Source: Mesoplasma sp. JKS002658 (GTDB lineage: Bacteria > Bacillota_I > Bacilli_A > Mycoplasmatales > Mycoplasmataceae). From it: a stretch of DNA of 64,000 nt. Where the stretch lies: contig NZ_JAKNSW010000001.1 of assembly GCF_023566355.1 (NCBI RefSeq), forward strand, positions 186,001 through 250,000. Reading direction: 5' to 3'. How positions within the stretch are numbered: position 1 is the first letter of the stretch; the number at the start of each line of letters is the position of its first letter. The position numbers were made by a program, and so were the translations under genes. A model generated the notes under the pieces. It made no database searches. It was not told where the DNA came from and worked only from the letters and a program-made list of their open reading frames with translations. Below, one piece after another: positions 21,829-33,021 of this stretch.

Positions 21829-24064
21829 CATTGACCTTAATATACCCGATTAGGGCATCATAAATCGGTTGGTATCAAATATCATTAGGATTAATGTAAC
21901 GTTTATAAATTCCGTTCTTTGCGTTTTCGATCGCTTGAGAATCACTATCTGCAGTTAAGTACAACAGATCATCTAATAAAGCTTGTTTGGCAGTTGTGCT
22001 TAAGTTAAGAATATCAAGTGTTTGTTGTTGGGTGAAGTTGGTTTTTCAGTCAGTTTCTAAAACATCAGGATTAGTAGTATCGTTTCCTAAGTGAAGTTTA
22101 TAAGCAACATTTTGACCATTCAAAGTTGTCTTGGCATTGTTATAAACGCCTTGAATTCCAAGATAATTTTCTTGATTATTATCGCTTCAATTAAAACTAA
22201 TTGTTTCTCCACTAGAAAGAGTTAGGGTTAAATCATTACTTTGAGCACTGCTTGGTACATAAACATAAGTTTTCTTATTTAAATAATAATAACTTGGACC
22301 AACAGGAACTTGAGTAGTAGGTGTGTATTCACTAAAACTTCCCCCAGTGATTGTTGCACTACTGGTTCAAGTGTCACTGCTATCTTGAGGATTTAATTCT
22401 ACTCAAGTATTCAAAGCAAGATTATTTAAAGTGTTGCTGGTGCTATTTGTAGTTGTGGTTGTAGCAATATCACCAAGTAAATCTTGTAAATAAATCGGTA
22501 ATGCTAAGACAACATCAACTTGGTTATTAACATCAGTGGTACTTTGGAAGGTAAAATCATATTTTGTTGAGTTGTTTCCTACCAGTTTGTTAATTAAGAA
22601 TGAAGGCCCATTAACATTAGCAAGTTTAGCTTTAGTACTATCATTAATGTTAAGGTTTCCTCCCAACACAGAAGTTACAGTCCCTCCACTACTTTTAACA
22701 ATACCTTGGAACCCACCTTGGTTAAAGAAAGGATCTAATCCTGAAGTGTTTAAATTAGCGTTCCCAACAGTTGAAACTAAAGTTGCTAGAGCAGTGGTAA
22801 AACTATTTAAAGTAGTATCACTGGTAATGGTGTTAAGGTTTAAAACATCATCACTATTAGCAGTAGAAGCGTTATAAGCGCTGTTTAACAAATTATTAAC
22901 TTTGGTAATGATTGCGTCATCTTTTTTGAAACTAAACGCCCAAACCATCTTGTAGGTTGGTGTATAACTTGCTCGGCCGTTGCTTGTTCAAGTTTGCACA
23001 TCTTTAGCTAACAAGGAATCTCGATTTAAAAATAAACTTGTTTTAGTTAAGTTTTCTAATGTTTGGTCTCCTAATCCTCCACTCAAATTTCCATTATTGG
23101 TACGCATCTTGTAAAGATCGCCTTTTAAGTATTGCATTGCCATAATTTTTTCAGTTTCAGGGCTTTGGTTAGCAATGTAGTTTTCAAAGCGTAAAGCTAA
23201 AGCTTCACGACCACTTAAAGGAGTAGTGTTAAGAATGTTAGCGCCTAAACTTGTTTTGCTACTGGTTAAATCTGTTGCTACTAAATTAGCATCACTTAAA
23301 AGGGTTTGGTCCTTAACAATATAAAATTCACTAGTGGTTAATGATTGCCCGGTAGGAGAAAATTCTTTGTTTGTTAAAGAGTTTCTTAAGTCTAATGATT
23401 TAGAATAAGTTCCAACCCGAGGAACTTCATGTTTAGCTACTCAACGAATTAACTTTGATGAATCACTTGGATCAGTAAACCAAATTGAAAGGGTACTTTC
23501 TCTACCGCTGTTGTCTCGAGTTCCCCCATCAGTATCTAAGTAACTATTGGGATTTAAACCACCAAAATAATATTGCTTTTGATCATCTAAAGTTTTTGTT
23601 CCATCAGTAGAAACCGCTTTGGTGTAATTAGTAAATAGTAATTCTAAAGTTAAATTGTTAGCAATTGTATTAAATTCTTGATAGTAGTAGTTGGTACTGT
23701 TATCAACCTTACTTGGATCAAGACTGCTTGTAGCGTTAGTGATGAGGTTATTGATATTTTCATCAGTTAATTTTAATCGTGAAGTATTTGTACTATTTAA
23801 AACATCTTGAGAATAACGGGTAGTTGATTTAGTGTTGATTCAATCTAAAATTAAATTTTTAGCACTATCACCAGTCAACCCACTTAAATCACCAACTTCT
23901 AAAGCTGAATCTCCAAATTTCAAGATAACTTCATCATTGTTGTCTGGTTTTAGGTTGTCATAACGTTTATGTTCATTGCTTGAATTAGATCCACAAGCAA
24001 CCACCGTGGCTGTTGTTGTGATGGTTAGACCTGTAATTGTTAAAATTGATAATATTTTTTTCAT
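21806..24064 (-). CDS. Surface lipoprotein (second gene of the HIT-linked operon)
   Basis: 752 residues. The signal peptide MKKILSILTITGLTITTTAT ends in the lipobox VVAC followed by GSNSS, so Cys is expected to be lipidated and the protein displayed outside. The mature part is Asn/Thr/Ser-rich with no enzyme motif I recognise and ends in an acidic tail (NDEDEDSD). Many TGA-Trp codons. Its ATG overlaps the stop of the upstream lipoprotein by one base (TAATG), with AGAAGGAGAG ahead of it. It may be an adhesin or a homologue of the P60/P80-type partners of HinT. Confidence 0.85.
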
Positions 24065-26664
24065 TATGATCTCTCCTTCTGACTAGCGACTTGATAATCT
24101 CAATAAGTAGCATTTTCAATGTCTGAGTATCCTACAGGCAAAGTCTTTAAAGGTTTATAATCATTTTCTGGATTGTCGATTGGAACATTGTTATTAGATT
24201 TTGCTCAAGTGTTTCATCCATTTTCAAAAGCATCCTCGACACTATTGCTAATATCATTACCAACATTATTTAAAACATCTAAGATATATTGACGATATTT
24301 GGTGTAAATTGTGGTTTGGGTCGCATAGGCACCAATTCCAAACAAATCATAAGTTGCATTAGAAGTAGGGAAAATTAAATCAAAAAGTTCACTATCATCA
24401 AGTCCTAGAATTTCTTTGAAATAAGTTCAAGCACTAATTCACATATTGGTACTTGTAGCACTACTACTTGGAATTGCTGAGGCAAGATAACTTTGGACCT
24501 CACTATTTAAATCATACTTTTCTTTAGTATTAGTAATCCCGATAGAAGCTAACACCGAACTATTGGCAAGGAACTGTAAATACTTGTTACCAAAACTTGT
24601 ATTCAAGTTATTGTATTGATAATAACTAGTAGCATCAGCATTAGTATAATCATAAGTTTGGTTCTTAATCGCGTTTTTTACCACACTACTGTTACTATTA
24701 TTGTTTAAATTACGACTAATTGATTCGATTGCTTGATAGTTGTTAATCAATGCTTGATTACCATCAACAAAACTAGTGGTAGAAAGTTTGGTTTGACTTG
24801 TTAACCCATTGGCATCCTTCAATAAGCCATAACCTTCAATTCTGGTAATGTGAATTCCATCAGTATCAACAAAACTAATAATTCCTTGGGTGTTATTTAA
24901 AACCTGATAAACATTATTTGTTCCACTAGTTCGACGGTTCATACTAGTAATTCAGTTTGTAATCGCTTTTTGTTGATCACTTAAATTTGTAGTAACACTA
25001 CCATCATTTTCAACAGTAGGAGCACTAGTATTGCTAGTATATTCAGTTGCAGAACTTTTTGCCAAATAATCATAAACTGAATATTTTAAAATGTCACTAT
25101 AATCACTACTTATAGAATCCATGGTTAAAAGCTTGGTGTGTTGGTTTAAACTAAAATCACTGGTAAAAGTATCAGTTCAAGTATAGTTTTTTCCTGCCTG
25201 GTTAGTTCAATTACTTAAACTTCCTCCGCTATTCATTAATTGGTCTCAAGAATAATCACTAGATCCACTCACCATTGTCTTGGTATTATCAGTTGAACTT
25301 GTTCCGCCTCAATTACCTTGGTTAACAAATAAATTCATAAAGTTGTAAAGTGATCCGACATCAGCTTGGTTAGCAACATTATCAGCGATATAACCAGCGT
25401 TATTAATGTTGGTTGAAAGAGTATTGGTACTAGTTAAAGGTTTAATGATAAATTCAGAAATTGCTAATGGTTTTTTAGTATTAAAGTATTGGTTAGCAAA
25501 ATAACGTTGAGCATTAGAAAATAATCCCTTTGTTGAAGCGTTGTTAGAAATACTGCTATTATCAGTTAAACTAACATAAGAATTAATTGCAGCAAACTTC
25601 GCTACTCCTGCACCTTTTCCATCAATTTTAGGTTTGTAATTACTGGTTGGTGTTCCTGAACTATCATAATCAGTGGTGTAAGTTGAACAAGCACGAGCAA
25701 TGATTTCCTTCGCTCAAGTGGCAGGATCACCAAGGACACTACTTTTGAAAGCAGATTGGGTCATCCAGGTGATGTTTGATAGTTGAGCAGTAGTGTTGCT
25801 ACTTGGACTATTTGTTCCTCCAGTAGCATTAATAAAGTCAATTAAATAAGTTGAGAGTGAATCAAAGTAAGGGTGACTCAAGTTACCAACTTCTATTGCT
25901 AATCCCTGAAGCAACTTGGTTAATTCTCCAACCAAATCTAAACCTGAATCTTTAACTCAGTTTGCTCCCCAAGCATTTAAAAGGTTAAAACTAATTCCCC
26001 CAATAGTTTGGTTTAATCCTAGAATTTGTCCAGAAAAGTTCTGAATGATTTGGTCGAAAGTTAAAACTTTATTATCTTGAGGAATTGCATAAATTGCATT
26101 TAATAACGAATCAATCACCGAAGTGTTGTTAGTTCCTTTCATCATTTGGTTAGTGATATAAACATCTTTGGCATCTTGATATTTTGTAAAAGTTCGGTTT
26201 AATTGCTTTTCTAAAGCTTTACGGAAAGTTTCTTCTCATTTCTTTCCATCATCTTTAGCAGCATCGACTGCTTCATTTCACTGACTAATCGCATATTGTC
26301 TAGAACTGTTGTATTGTGTTTGCACACTATTGATAAATTCATCATTAATATAAGTGTTATCAGCTTCGACTGCAGCATTAAATTGTTGGTAAAGATCAGA
26401 TTTAGTGTCGCTCAATTGCTTAGAAACTTGAAAGGCAAAATAGTTCATGAAATCATGAACTGCATTATCATGCCCGCCAAATAAAGTTTCTGCTTTTGCG
26501 CTCTTTACTAAGTCATCAGCAGTTAAGTTAAAAATCGGACTTTTTAAAATACTGTTTGTTGCATTATTATCCCCATCACTAGTTTTATTGGTACAAGCAA
26601 TTACACTGGTGACTGGAGTTACAGTCAAGGTAATCGTTGCCAAAAGACTTAGTAATTTTTTCAT
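24064..26664 (-). CDS. Surface lipoprotein (first gene of the HIT-linked operon)
   Basis: 866 residues. Signal peptide MKKLLSLLATITLTVTPVTS with lipobox VIAC and mature start TNKTSDGDNN. Rich in Asn, Ser and Thr; long helical stretch after the signal (residues about 35-190), no known catalytic motif. ATG 26664 is chosen because AAGGAG stands 10 bases upstream; ATG 26673 is only one base from it. It shares general make-up with the next lipoprotein and may be a distant paralogue. TGA-Trp codons split it into several pieces in the standard code. Confidence 0.85.
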
Positions 26665-26760
26665 AGTTGCCATTCTCCTTTTTGAGTCTTTTTCCCGAAA
26701 CAAAATAATCTCTTTTTCTTTTTAATCATTGCTAAAATAAATAAAAAGAAAGACTTAGTA

Positions 26761-26836
26761 ATTATAACCCAAAAAGAAAAGTACTAAGGCGGTTTTTAGA
26801 AAAATTTGATTGATTAATCCAAGGGTTGTTTATAAT
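26761..26836. promoter_or_regulatory. Divergent promoters of the lipoprotein operon and sufS
   Basis: Minus strand: TATAAT is the complement of 26761-26766, about 100 bases before the lipoprotein ATG. Plus strand: TTGATT (26806-26811) and TATAAT (26831-26836) with a 19-base spacer, 31 bases before the sufS start. These are the only plausible -10 boxes in the 203-base divergent gap. Confidence 0.5.
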
Positions 26837-26867
26837 AAAATCAACAAAAAGAAAAGGGAAAAGGAAA

Positions 26868-28097
26868 ATGAACTTAGCAAATATTAGAGCGCAGTTTGGT
26901 TATTTAAAAAATAATCCACAAGAAATTTATTTTGATAGTAGTGCAACCTTTTTAAAACCTCTAATTGTGAGTCGGGCTGAACAGTTTTACTATGAGCACA
27001 TTAACGCTAATCCCCACAGTTTTGATTATCAAAACGCTTATCAAAGTAACCAAATTTTAAGTCAAACTAGAAAACAAGTTCAAACCTTCATTAATGCTCG
27101 AAGTGAGCAGGAAGTTGTCTTCACAAGCGGTGCAAGTTTTGGGTTAAACCAAATTGCTTTTGGATTGAGGGATTATTTAAACCCTGGTGATGAAATTTTT
27201 GTCAGTGATTTAGAACACTCATCTAATCTTGTTCCCTGATTAGTTTTGGCTCAAGAAAAGCAGTTAGTTATTAAAGAAATTCCTTTAACTGAAACTTTTG
27301 CTATTGATATTGATCAATTAAGCAAAATGATTACTCCTAAAACTAAGGTGGTAAGTTTTGCTGTGATGAGTAATACAATCGGAATTAGTAATGATGTAAA
27401 GAAAATTACAACAGCAATTAAACAAGTTAATGTGCAAACTTTAGTGTGTGTGGATGGTGCGCAAAGTGTAGGTCACCAAAAAACTGATGTCCAAGCTTGA
27501 GGAGTAGATTTTTTTACTTTTTCTGCTCATAAAATGTATGGTCCGTTTGGAGTGGGAGTCTTATATGGAAACCAGAATGTTTTAGAAACTTTAAAACCGC
27601 TAGTTTTTGGTGGGGGAATGAGTGAGAGTGTGCGAGTTGAACCTTTAAAATATCAATTAACCCCTCTACCAGTGCGTTTAGAAGCAGGAACACCAAACAT
27701 CGCAGGAATTTATGCCTTTAGTAAAGCTTTGGATTTTATTAATGAGATTGGGATTGAAACAATTCATAATCACGAACTTAAACTCAAAAAATATGCTCAA
27801 ACAAAGATTAAAGCAGCTAACTTAAATTCTGAACTTGTTTTTTATAATTTAGAAAACGATGCCCCAATGCTTTTATTTAACTTAAAAGGTGTTAACCCTC
27901 AAGATATTGCTAGTTTTCTGGCTCATGATTATCAAATCAGTGTTCGTAGTGGAGCTATGTGTGCGCGATTGACTGCTGAACTTGGTTTTAAAATTAGTGT
28001 TCGGGTAAGCTTTGGAATTTATAATACGGAGAAAGAAATTGATAAGTTAGTTGAAGGGTTAAAAAATATTGAGCACTTTTTAGATCATATTTTATAA
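26868..28097 (+). CDS. sufS: Cysteine desulfurase SufS
   Basis: 409 residues, class V aminotransferase fold. The PLP lysine is in TFSAHKMYGPFG, preceded by CVDGAQSVGHQ; the substrate-binding end has RLEAGTPNI. The catalytic cysteine lies in SVRSGAMCARL, where the common RAGHHCA of SufS is changed but the Cys is kept. It removes sulfur from cysteine for iron-sulfur cluster or thio-modification, passing it to SufU encoded just downstream. ATG 26868 has AAGGA close upstream. Two TGA-Trp codons. Confidence 0.94.
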
Positions 28098-28115
28098 GAA
28101 AGGAAAGGAATAAAG

Positions 28116-28541
28116 ATGGATAATCTTAAAAAGAAACGTGAAGTTTTAATGAATCATTACGTTAAGCCTGTGCATTTAGGACTTGTTGATAATTCTCAAC
28201 TTTATACCAAACGTTTGCAATCAGATAGTTGCGCTGATGAGTTAACCCTACAAGTTGATGTGAGAAATGGAGTGTTTCAGAGTCTGCGCTTTGAAGGTAG
28301 TGCTTGTGTAATTGCTACTAGTAGTATCGATTTATGGTGCGACTTTTTAATTGGTAAAAGTTTAGCCACTGCTCAAAGTTTGCTTAATGAATACCTTTCA
28401 ATGATTTATAAAGGAACAATTCCTCAAGATAATTTAAGCGAGTTAATGATTTTTGAAAATCTTCACCATCAAAAAGGAAGATGAAAATGTGCAACTTTAG
28501 GAGCAGAAGGGATTATTGATTTTATTAACCATGCTAAATAA
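28116..28541 (+). CDS. sufU: SufU-type sulfur acceptor / Fe-S scaffold
   Basis: 141 residues. The three conserved cysteines appear in SDSCADEL (about residue 38), GSACVIATS (about 65) and WKCATLGAEGI (about 126), the zinc-binding set of SufU. Works with SufS as sulfurtransferase partner in Firmicutes and mollicutes. RBS AAGGAA; one TGA-Trp directly before the last cysteine. Its final 11 bases overlap the next gene. Confidence 0.93.
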
Positions 28542-29127
28542 TAAGCCAATCTTAAGAGGACAATATTTAAAGTTACAACAAAATCTTGATCCAGAATATC
28601 AAAACCAAGCTCAAGCACTGATTGATGTGGGGTTTATTAATTTTGTGCGCCAAAAAACAATTAAAAGTTTAGCTTTATATGTTGCTAGAACCTATGAAGT
28701 TGGCACATTAACAATGATTAAGTATGCACTTGAACATTCGATTGCAGTTTATTTACCAAAGGTTAATCAGGATAAAACAATGGACTTTTATCAAATTTTT
28801 AATCTTGAAAAAGATTTAACCTTTAATTCTGCTTTAAAAATCTGAGAACCAGTTCCTAACATTACTTCGCTTTTAACCCAAGAAATTCAACTTGATGCTT
28901 ATTTTCTCCCTTTAATTTGTTTTGATAATCGTTTAAATAGAATTGGTTCTGGTCAAGGTTATTATGATAGTTACTTTAAGGGGCGAAATTATCATGGTTT
29001 GGTGGTTGGTTTAGCTTTTGAAACTCAACACACCAAGCAGTTAATTGATAGCGAACCCTTTGATCAACCTTTAAGTGCAGTTATTAGTGAAAAAGAAGTT
29101 TATTATCGCAAACTAAGTGAAATATAA
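28531..29127 (+). CDS. fthC: 5-formyltetrahydrofolate cyclo-ligase
   Basis: 198 residues, normal length. The ATP/folate site motif is RIGSGQGYYDSYF near 140 (family GRGGGYYD), preceded by PLICFDNRLNRIG. It converts 5-formyl-THF to 5,10-methenyl-THF, keeping folate available. ATG 28531 overlaps sufU by 11 bases and the gene is cotranscribed with sufSU. One TGA-Trp. Confidence 0.92.
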
Positions 29128-29204
29128 CCGCTATTGTTTTGTCTTTGCTGATGTTTTTTGAAAAAATAATCGCTAAAATAAAAGCATAGGAAGAAGGTTT
29201 GGTA

Positions 29205-30491
29205 ATGATTAATGTTGATTTATCACAAACAGGTTTAAAAGCTTTGGATCAAGAAATTGATGTAACAAAAGTAAAACAAATTCATGAAATGATTTTTAAA
29301 AAAACTGGTGCAGGAGCAGATTTCTTGGGATGGTTAGACTGACCAAAAACTTATGATCAAAAAGAGTATGCTTTAATGAAAGAAGTTAGTCGAACTTTAG
29401 CCAAGAAGATTGATTATTTAGTTGTCATTGGGATTGGTGGTTCTTATTTGGGAACTCGTGCTGCTGATGAAATGATCCGCGGGTTACACCCAGTTAATGG
29501 TGTGAATCTAATTTATGCAGGAAATACCATTTCTTCAACTTTTACTGCGCAACTTAAAGAATTTTTAAAAGATAAGAAATATGGGATTTGTGTTGTTTCT
29601 AAATCAGGGACAACAACTGAGCCTGGAATTGCTTTTCGGGTATTTGAACAGGAGTTGGTTACTCAGGTTGGTGAACAAAAAGCTAAGGAACTAATTATTG
29701 CAGTTACTGATAAAAGTAAAGGAGCTTTAAAACAACTTGCTGATAACAAAGGGTATCAAACTTTTACTATCCCTGATGATATTGGAGGAAGGTTTTCTGT
29801 ACTCACCCCAGTGGGAATTTTTCCTTTAATGGTTGCAGGAATTAATACTGATGAAATCATGCAAGGTGCTTTGCAAGCATTGAATGATTTAACTGCTCCT
29901 GATTTAACTAATTCTGCTTATCAATATGCAGTAGCGAGAAATTTATTGTTGAATCAAGGTTATAAAACTGAAGCCTTAGTTAATTATGAAATGCAGATGC
30001 AAATGGTTGGTGAGTGGTGAAAACAACTTTTTGGTGAGTCAGAAGGTAAGGATGGTAAATCACTATTACCCTCAGCGATGATTTATTCTACTGATCTTCA
30101 TTCTTTAGGGCAATGAGTCCAAGAAGGAAGTAGAGGGATAATGTTTGAAACTGTGATTAAGATTGCCCAACCAAACGTTGATTTAAAGATCCCTACTGAT
30201 GCAGATAATTTGGATGGATTAAATTACTTAAAGGAAAAAACTTTCCACGAGGTGAACCAAACTGCTTTAACTGGTGTGGTTGATGCCCACGTTAATAATG
30301 GGAAAATGCCTAACATTATTTTAGAGTTTGAAAAAATGGATGGGTTTATGTTTGGATATTTGGTTTATTGGTTTGAACGCGCTGTTGCTATGAGCGGTTA
30401 TCTTTTGGGGGTTAATCCGTTTAATCAGCCTGGAGTAGAAATTTATAAACACAACATGTTTAAATTACTTGGGAAGCCAGGGGTAAAATAG
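29205..30491 (+). CDS. pgi: Glucose-6-phosphate isomerase
   Basis: 428 residues, the shorter Gram-positive form. Motifs [12 protein letters not shown] near 80, SKSGTTTEP near 135, [13 protein letters not shown] near 195, and the C-terminal [12 protein letters not shown]. Interconverts glucose-6-phosphate and fructose-6-phosphate in glycolysis. RBS AGGAAGAAGG about 9 bases before ATG. Several TGA-Trp codons. Confidence 0.96.
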
Positions 30492-30510
30492 TTCTTAATT
30501 CTTACTATGA

Positions 30511-30540
30511 AAAACACACTTACGAGTGTGTTTTTTTGTT
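30511..30540 (+). terminator. Terminator of pgi
   Basis: Nine-base-pair stem AAACACACT/AGTGTGTTT (30512-30520, 30525-30533), loop TACG, followed by TTTTTG. Confidence 0.9.
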
Positions 30541-30577
30541 AAAATTGGAAAGATTTAAAATCCCCAAGTGAGAAAAA

Positions 30578-31378
30578 ATGAAAAAACAATGATTAATTAT
30601 TTTTTATGCTTGAATGGTAGTTGTACCGATTTTTTGTATTGTTTTAGATTTATTTATGTCAACAATTTCGCCAACGATCAGTAAAAACGGGAATCAGAAC
30701 CCAACGTCTTATTTTGACCTTTCTGTAATTAACCAGTTTGTTTATTTTTCAGTTTGAGTTACTCTAGGGATTGCTGTTTTTGGTTTGGTTAATTTAATTA
30801 ACTTATTTACTAACAAAATGCCCCGTTGATTAACCACAAAGAATAACCATACTTTTATTACCAGTATGGGAATTATTATTATGATAGCTTATACTTTAAT
30901 GTTGATTTTTAATCCTGAACGTGAGAATCGTTTTGGCGTGTGATACAAGACTTTGAAGACCATTCTTGAACACTTCATTACTCCTTTGTTATTAATTGTT
31001 CTTTATTTTTTTCACCCAACAGGAATGGTTAAAACCCGTAATTATGCAAAAAAAACTGGTTGAATTACCATCATCTTTCCGGTTGTTTATGTTTTGGTGG
31101 TTGTGATTCGAGCAGCGATGCTTTATAAATACGGGCCAAAGTCGGATTACTTAACTTGAAACCAAACTAGAAGTTGAAAAGAAGGGGTGTCAATTATCTT
31201 TCCTTATGGTTTAAACCCGTGAGAAAAACCTGCCTATTTATGAGCACCAGCACTAGTACTGCTGATTTTCTCTCCCTATGCTCTGGGTAATTTATTAAAC
31301 TTTCTAAGTAATAAAAGCATGAAAGTGTTTTCAACAAGAAAATCAGACACCCCGCCTAAACGTTCTAAAGCTCATTAA
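30578..31378 (+). CDS. Six-helix membrane protein of unknown function
   Basis: 266 residues read through ten TGA codons, all encoding Trp, and no TGG. The gene is invisible under the standard code. It starts MKKQWLIIFYAW and shows about six hydrophobic segments. The segment LEHFITPLLLIVLYFFHP and the late IIFPYGLNPWEKPAYLW resemble what I remember of the Pr6Pr six-helix family, but this is a tentative memory match. Flanked by terminators on both sides, so it is a single-gene unit. Weak RBS (GTGAGAAAAA). Confidence 0.8.
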
Positions 31379-31410
31379 AAAGATGGGAATTTAATCCCTC
31401 TGTCTTTTTG
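31376..31410 (+). terminator. Probable terminator
   Basis: AAAAAGA/TCTTTTT and GGGA/TCCC stems with a small internal loop (31377-31383 with 31403-31409; 31385-31388 with 31395-31398). It directly follows the stop codon of the six-helix protein. Confidence 0.55.
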
Positions 31411-31457
31411 CCTGGGAAAACTTTCTGTACAATATGCATCAAAGGGAGATGGAAAAA

Positions 31458-32990
31458 ATGAACGAAACAGAAGTTAAATTTAAATGCCCAAGTTGTGGTG
31501 GTAAATATAGTTTAAACGAGTTTTTAGAACATAATTCTGATGCTTGAAATGACTATATCAATAAAAAAACTCAACAACAATTAAAGATCCGTGAAGGTGA
31601 AATTCGTCAAGATGAAGTTAGCAAACAAGAACAAGTTTTAAAAATTGAGTTGAGCAAAATTCAACAAGAACACCAACAAAATTTGCAACAAAGTCAAGAT
31701 GAAATTACTAAGCTAAAGCACCAACTTGTTCAAGAAAACCAAGCTCAAGCCTTAATTGTAGAGCAAACAAAAAATAAACTTAAAGAGCAGTATCAAGATG
31801 CGATTAAAAATTACCAAGCTGAAATTCAAAAATTGGAATTGGATCAAAAAGCTCAACTTAAGTTAACTGAAGAAAAGATTGCTGCATTAAAAGCATCAGC
31901 AGTACAAGCAAAAAATAGTGAAATTCAGTTATTAACCCAACAGATTAAAAATTTAGAGAAAGAGTTACATGATCAAAAAGATAAAGAAAGTTTAGTTATC
32001 CAAACTGAAAAACAAACGATCGAAAAACAATATCAAGATCAGATTAATAATCAGCAATTAGAGATTCAAAGATTAAAACAAGATCAAAAAGCGCAATTGG
32101 ATTTAGCTCAAACGAATTTAGATGCTCAAAAAGCAGTAATCATGGAAACAAAAAATAGTGAAATTCAGTTGTTAAACCAAAAAATTGAAACTTTAAAATC
32201 AGGTTATGATAATGAAGTTAAAACTGCTTTACAGGCCAAAGAGTTGGAATTAAACGAAAAAATTCATCAGTTAGAAAAAGAAAAAGCTGACCTTATTTTA
32301 AAAAACAATGAAAATCGTATTATCAATAACAAGATCAAAGGTGAAAACTTTGAACATGAAGTGGAGGGAGAATTACGCAAAGCTTTTGGTTCAAGTGATG
32401 ATATGATTGAAAAAATCACAGTTGCTGATAAAAAAGCAGACTACCTACAAATTGTTCGCAATAGTCAAAGAAAAGAACTGGGCAGAATTGTTTATGAAGT
32501 CAAAAATGCCGAATGATCTGACAAGTGGGAAGCAAAGTTGGTGGTTGATACTGCCCAACAAAAGGCTCAGTATGGAATTTTAGTCGCTACTAAATTTAAT
32601 GATAAATATCATGATGTGCCCTTTGTCAAAAGTTCAGAAAACGATCATATTTATTTAACTGATGGTGATAGTTTTGTCTTTGTGGCCCAAATTTTGCGAA
32701 GAATGATGGAAAACGAAAACTATTATCGTCAAAAGGTAAAAGAATTAAGTACTAATGAGAAAAACGTTTTACTTTCTAAGTATGAAAAAGAGCACGAAGC
32801 ACTAGAACAATTTTTAATTGAAAAACTTCCAGGATTTAAAAAGAAATTTGAAACTCAATTAGAAGCGATTTTAAAAGTTGGGCATACTTTAAGTAAACAA
32901 GTTAATATTTTAGAAACAGCGCATAATACTTTGCAGAAAGAATATACCAAGCGAATTGCTGAAGAATTACAAAAAATTAGTACAATATAA
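31458..32990 (+). CDS. DUF2130 coiled-coil protein with nuclease-like C-terminal domain
   Basis: 510 residues. A small zinc-ribbon half-site (KCPSCGG, residues 10-15) is followed by about 250 residues of Gln/Glu/Lys-rich coiled coil with internal repeats (e.g. KNSEIQLL twice). The C-terminal domain (about 295-430) begins KGENFEHEVEGELRKAFG and contains KADYLQIV and GRIVYEVKNAEW, an E, D and E-x-K arrangement typical of restriction-endonuclease-like folds. Architecture matches the DUF2130 family. It may act on DNA ends or in repair, but no activity is established for it. Two TGA-Trp. Confidence 0.82.
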
Positions 32991-33021
32991 TACAAGAAAG
33001 TAAGAAGGATATTTAATCAAG

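Noticed and set aside
22536-22877. Plus-strand frame of 113 codons opposite the lipoprotein
   Set aside because: Antisense shadow of a real gene with a signal peptide and operon context; no RBS or homology.
31900-32300. CRISPR-like or tandem DNA repeat within the coiled-coil gene
   Set aside because: The similarity is at protein level in a coding heptad region; the DNA units are too diverged and irregular.
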